Assembly: GCA_947456315.1 (NCBI GenBank)
Contig: CANGRU010000053.1
Location: 1 to 8,534 of the forward strand
Direction: 5' to 3'
DNA: 8,534 nucleotides
Source: Beijerinckiaceae bacterium
Lineage (GTDB): Bacteria; Pseudomonadota; Alphaproteobacteria; Rhizobiales; Beijerinckiaceae
Shown here piece after piece: positions 5,351-8,534 of this stretch; position 1 is the stretch's first letter, and each line of letters begins with the position of its first letter. The notes under the pieces were generated by a model. The model worked only from the letters and a program-made list of their open reading frames with translations, was not told where the DNA came from and made no database searches. Position numbers and translations under genes: made by a program.

Positions 5351-6856
5351 TTAATCCAAATTCAACGCCACAAAGCGGACATCGCCTTGCGCATTGGCAA
5401 CGAGGAACAGCGCGCTTTTGCGGCCCTGATCTTTCAGCGCCTTGGTGCGGGCTGCAACGTCGGTCGGCTTCGACACGGCTTCCTGATTGATTTCAACAAT
5501 CGTGTCGCCCGGCTGGATGCGTTTTTCAGCGGCGGGTGAATTGGCATCCACTGCCATCACAACGACACCCTTCACGCTGTCCTTGATGCCGAATTTCTTG
5601 CGAACATCCGCATCAAGCGAGCCGAACTCCATGCCGAAAGCTTTCTGCACGGCCGGACGGCCGGGCTGCGCATCACCCTGCGACTTCTTGTCGAGTGAGG
5701 CTTGCTTCTCGCCATCTTCAAGACGACCCAGCGTGACTTTCAAAGTCTGCTCTTTGCCATCGCGCATGACGACCACATCGACCTGCTTGCCGACCGGGGT
5801 CGCAGCCACCAGCTTGGGCAGATCGCGAGATTCCGTCACATCCTTGCCGTCAAACTTCAAAATAACATCGCCCGCTTTCATGCCTGCCGGCTTGCCCGGA
5901 CCTTTTTCGTCCACCACAGCCACCAGAGCACCGCGTGCTTTGCCAAGTTTCAGGCTTTCTGCAATCGCATCATCAACATTCTGAATGCGAACACCCAGCC
6001 AGCCACGGCGTGTCTCGCCGAAGCTGATCAGCTGATCGATAATCGGCTGCACAGTGGCGGACGGTGTGGCAAAACCAATGCCGACCGAACCGCCAGACGG
6101 CGACAGGATCGCCGTATTCACGCCAATCACATCGCCGTTCATGTTGAACAGCGGGCCGCCCGAATTGCCTTTGTTAATCGAGGCGTCGGTCTGGATGTAA
6201 TTGTCATACGGGCCGCTATCGATGTTGCGATTGCGCGCCGAGACAATGCCGGCTGTCACCGTTCCGCCAAGCCCGAAGGGATTGCCGACCGCCATGACCC
6301 ATTCGCCGACACGCATCTTTTCGCTGTCACCGAATTTCACCGCCTTCAGCGGCTTTTCCGGCTTCACGCGCAAGACAGCAATATCGACCTTGGCATCTTT
6401 GCCGACGATCTCGGCTTTCAGCTTTTGACCATCGGTGAAAATCACCGTGATCTCTGTCGCATCGGCAATGACGTGATTATTGGTGATCACAATGCCCGCG
6501 GCATCGATGACAAAGCCCGAGCCCAGTGACGAGGAACGGCGCTGGCGCGGGGCTTGGCCCGGCTGGCCTTCATTGCCGCCCTGCCCCTGACGGCGGCGGA
6601 AAAACTCTTCGAACAAATCGTCGAACGGCGTGCCTTGCGGAAGGTTGGGAATGCCGGCGCGCTTTTCTTCCACCGTGGTGGAAGCAGAAATATTGACCAC
6701 GGCGGAACTGACAGCATCGGCCAGATCAGCAAAACTTTCAGGCGCGCTGCGTGCCTGTGCCATCACGGGCGCGAGCGGCGTGACAAACAGAGAGAGAACC
6801 AGCGCGGCACAAGCCGTGCGCTGAAAACTTTGGGGAACAAACGAACGGACACCCAT
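5351..6856 (-). CDS. degP: Periplasmic serine protease/chaperone of the DegP/HtrA (Do) family
   Basis: A 501-residue exported protease that degrades or refolds damaged envelope proteins. Residues 1-33 are a signal peptide (basic start, hydrophobic ALVLSLFVTPLAPVMA, cut near A33). The trypsin-like domain holds the triad H128 (TNNHVIAD), D158 (KVDIAVL) and S232 (GNSGGPL). Two PDZ domains follow, at about 284-378 (WLGVRIQNV onward) and 407-497, joined by a charged linker. Residues 65-112 carry the LA loop, here rich in G, Q and R (FFRRRQGQGGNEGQ). The ATG at 6856 is chosen because GGAGGAAG precedes it and the signal peptide starts there. The frame is open upstream to a TTG at 6910, but that adds no useful sequence. 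It lies 119 bp after hflC on the same strand and probably shares its transcript. Its terminator is at 5301-5330. All key residues are present. Confidence 0.95.
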   Translation of the reverse strand: MGVRSFVPQSFQRTACAALVLSLFVTPLAPVMAQARSAPESFADLADAVSSAVVNISASTTVEEKRAGIPNLPQGTPFDDLFEEFFRRRQGQGGNEGQPGQAPRQRRSSSLGSGFVIDAAGIVITNNHVIADATEITVIFTDGQKLKAEIVGKDAKVDIAVLRVKPEKPLKAVKFGDSEKMRVGEWVMAVGNPFGLGGTVTAGIVSARNRNIDSGPYDNYIQTDASINKGNSGGPLFNMNGDVIGVNTAILSPSGGSVGIGFATPSATVQPIIDQLISFGETRRGWLGVRIQNVDDAIAESLKLGKARGALVAVVDEKGPGKPAGMKAGDVILKFDGKDVTESRDLPKLVAATPVGKQVDVVVMRDGKEQTLKVTLGRLEDGEKQASLDKKSQGDAQPGRPAVQKAFGMEFGSLDADVRKKFGIKDSVKGVVVMAVDANSPAAEKRIQPGDTIVEINQEAVSKPTDVAARTKALKDQGRKSALFLVANAQGDVRFVALNLD

Positions 6857-6909
6857 GGTGGGTCTTCCTCCAATGCGGCCCTGCGGGGCCTTGATCTTCA
6901 AGCGCAGCA

Positions 6910-6930
6910 ATGGGCCCGTTGTGGGCCCAT
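6910..6930. repeat. Perfect hairpin in the hflC-degP gap
   Basis: ATGGGCCC (6910-6917) and GGGCCCAT (6923-6930) form a perfect 8-bp stem around GTTGT. A second, smaller GC hairpin (GGCCC/GGGCC) lies at about 6878-6890. No T-tract follows on the minus strand, so neither is a full terminator. Together they may tune read-through, mRNA processing or degP translation. The rest of the 6857-6975 gap shows only a weak promoter-like TAGATT (minus strand, near 6940) and the degP ribosome binding site. Confidence 0.5.
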
Positions 6931-6975
6931 CACCAATCTAGCGGACATTTGCGTCTCGACCAGCCCTGCCAGCGC

Positions 6976-7875
6976 TTATCGCGCGGGCGCGGGCTTTTTG
7001 CCGTCCGGCTGGCCGAAGAACCGGAAGAAATCGGACGTCGGGCTCAGGATGAGCCGCGTTTCGCCGGACTTCAAGCCCGTCTCATAGGCCTGCATGGAAC
7101 GGTAAAAGGCGAAGAAATTCGGGTCGACGTTGTAAGCCTCCGCAAAAATGCGGTTTCTTTCTGCGTCACCCTCACCGCGTGTCTGGTCGGCCTGACGCTG
7201 CGAGTCAGCCCGCAAGACAACCACATCACGATCCGCACGTGCCCTGATACGCTGCGCCGTCTCGGCACCTTGCGCACGGAACTCCGCCGCCTCACGTGCA
7301 CGCTCGGTGCGCATGCGATCAAACACGCGGTCGGAAATCTGCTTGGGCAGATCGGCGCGACGGATGCGCACATCCACCACTTCGACGCCCAAACGAACAG
7401 CTTCCGCATTCACCAGATCACGGATCGAGACCATGAGCGTCGAGCGACCCTCACGGATGATCTGCACCATCGGCGCTTCACCCAAAACACGGCGCAAAGC
7501 CGAGGACAGCACGGAGCCGAGCTGGTTGTTGGCGCGCTCGATCGTGCCAACGGTCTGGTAGAAGCGCAGCGCATCAACAATGCGATAGCGCAAGAAGGCA
7601 TCAACTTCGATGCGATTGTTGTCGGAGGCCAGCACTTCCTGCTTCGGCGTTTCCAGATCAAGGATACGACGATCAAGCAGCGTCACGGTTTCGATGAAGG
7701 GAACCTTCACATGAAGACCGGGACTGGTGACAAGCGCGCGACCGGGGATCGGCTCGCCCAAGCGCAACACAAGGGCTTGCTGGTTTTGTCCGACCGTAAA
7801 GAGCGAGGCAGCGGCAACCACCACGCCAACAACAAGAAGGACAACGAGGATCAGTCCATTGACGGGATTTTTCAT
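6976..7875 (-). CDS. hflC: HflC, SPFH-domain partner of the HflKC complex that modulates FtsH
   Basis: A 299-residue membrane protein. One N-terminal transmembrane helix (residues 7-26, LILVVLLVVGVVVAAASLF) anchors it with the bulk on the periplasmic side. The SPFH/band-7 domain follows (about 27-190), beginning TVGQNQQALVLRLGEP and including SPGLHVKVPFIETV and the RIEVDAFLRYRI strand. A charged helical coiled-coil (about 185-245, ERAREAAEFRAQGAETAQRI) and the closing FFRFF segment are typical of HflC. With HflK it forms large rings around the AAA protease FtsH and restrains degradation of membrane proteins. The start at 7875 overlaps the hflK stop in ATGA, with GGGAGGTG about seven bases upstream, so translation is probably coupled. 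The stop is TAA, and degP comes next. Confidence 0.95.
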   Translation of the reverse strand: MKNPVNGLILVVLLVVGVVVAAASLFTVGQNQQALVLRLGEPIPGRALVTSPGLHVKVPFIETVTLLDRRILDLETPKQEVLASDNNRIEVDAFLRYRIVDALRFYQTVGTIERANNQLGSVLSSALRRVLGEAPMVQIIREGRSTLMVSIRDLVNAEAVRLGVEVVDVRIRRADLPKQISDRVFDRMRTERAREAAEFRAQGAETAQRIRARADRDVVVLRADSQRQADQTRGEGDAERNRIFAEAYNVDPNFFAFYRSMQAYETGLKSGETRLILSPTSDFFRFFGQPDGKKPAPAR

Positions 7876-8534
7876 CGCGCAGCACCTCCCTGCGGAGCGG
7901 CAGGTGCAGGCGTGTTCAAACCCTGCAACGGCAGATAAGGCACAACACCCGAGCCGCCATTCTGGTCAACGATCACCTTGTTCATACCGGAGAACACACG
8001 CTCCATCGTTTCCAGATAGATACGCTCGCGCGTCACATCGGGTGCATTCTTGTATTGCTGATAAACCTGCGTGAAGCGCGAGGCCTGACCCTTGGCTTCA
8101 TTCACCGTCTGCTCGCGATAACCTTCGGCTTCCTGAATGATGCGTGCTGCATCACCACGGGCTTCCGGCACAACGCGGTTGGCATAGGCTTCCGCCTCAT
8201 TGCGCAAACGATCCTGATCCTGCTGGGCTGCCGTCACATCGCGGAAGGCGGCCACAACCTGCTCGGGCGGATCGACCGACAAGAGCTGCACCTGCAAGAT
8301 CATCACGCCGGCTTTATATTCATTGAGCACTTTCTGCGTGAGCTCTTGGGCTGCAGGCTCGATCAATTTGCGCTCGGCTGTGAGAATGCGCTGGATGGGC
8401 GTGCGACCAACGATCTCGCGCATCACGCTTTCAGCAACTGCGCGCACGGTCTCGCGCGGCTCGCGCACATTGAAGGCGTAATCTTCCGGACGCACCGGAT
8501 CGATCTGCCAGATGACGCGGAATTTCACGTCGGC
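7872..8534 (-). CDS. hflK: HflK, SPFH-domain partner of HflC (C-terminal part; 5' end outside the window)
   Basis: The frame runs unbroken from the window edge to TGA at 7872, giving 220 residues of the C-terminal part. The visible part starts within the SPFH domain (ADVKFRVIWQIDPVRPEDYAF), continues through SVMREIVGRTPIQRIL and VLNEYKAGVMILQVQLLSVDPPEQVVAAFRDV, which are characteristic HflK segments. A coiled-coil rich in A, E, Q and R follows, then a short Pro/Ala/Gly tail (LQGLNTPAPAAPQGG). Known HflK proteins have an N-terminal Gly-rich tail and membrane helix, which should lie beyond 8534. An apparent start near 8528 is only a GTG valine codon inside the gene. The stop overlaps the hflC start by four bases, so the two subunits are likely made in matched amounts. 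Any promoter for the operon is outside the window. Confidence 0.95.
   Translation of the reverse strand, partial: ADVKFRVIWQIDPVRPEDYAFNVREPRETVRAVAESVMREIVGRTPIQRILTAERKLIEPAAQELTQKVLNEYKAGVMILQVQLLSVDPPEQVVAAFRDVTAAQQDQDRLRNEAEAYANRVVPEARGDAARIIQEAEGYREQTVNEAKGQASRFTQVYQQYKNAPDVTRERIYLETMERVFSGMNKVIVDQNGGSGVVPYLPLQGLNTPAPAAPQGGAAR

Noticed and set aside
5702..6529. 275-codon plus-strand open frame inside degP
   Set aside because: It is antisense to a gene with an intact catalytic triad and two PDZ domains, with no recognisable motif of its own.
6857..6910. TTG start for degP at 6910
   Set aside because: It adds 18 non-secretory residues before a clear signal peptide, whereas the ATG at 6856 has GGAGGAAG upstream.

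Overview
The window reads as alphaproteobacterial chromosome, most likely Hyphomicrobiales (Rhizobiales). The grounds are moderately high G+C, an alphaproteobacterial-type SerB, a divergent miaA/serB pair beside an hflK-hflC-degP cluster (an arrangement I recall from this order), and GC-rich palindromic repeats between genes. The species cannot be told from the sequence.

Layout, left to right. Positions 1-210 hold no convincing protein gene. They do carry, on the minus strand, a good sigma-70-like promoter, a strongly structured stretch and an intrinsic terminator, which together look like a small RNA gene of about 125 nt. Next is a minus-strand type II toxin-antitoxin pair (RelE/ParE-like toxin, then XRE-type antitoxin, 867 down to 213) with a palindromic operator candidate in front. 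Divergent to it is a plus-strand pair (1061-3223): a periplasmic substrate-binding protein of the tripartite tricarboxylate transporter (Bug/TctC) type, then a single-domain MetE-like, zinc-dependent methyltransferase. The rest of that transporter is not in the window. A large nested inverted repeat with a G-quadruplex motif separates this pair from the convergent gene miaA (minus strand). miaA and serB are divergent with only 17 bp between their start codons. Downstream of serB lie a palindromic REP-like element and a strong terminator shared with the convergent degP. The right end is the minus-strand cluster hflK (5' end beyond the window), hflC and degP.

How they work together: hflK and hflC overlap by four bases and encode the two SPFH partners of the membrane complex that controls FtsH. 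With the periplasmic protease/chaperone degP downstream, this is an envelope protein quality-control operon. miaA (tRNA A37 prenylation) and serB (last step of serine synthesis) are ordinary housekeeping genes. The less ordinary parts are the left edge (candidate small RNA next to a toxin-antitoxin pair), the binding-protein/methyltransferase pair of unknown substrate, and the 3236-3379 repeat. I see no clear evidence of an entirely new multi-gene system here.
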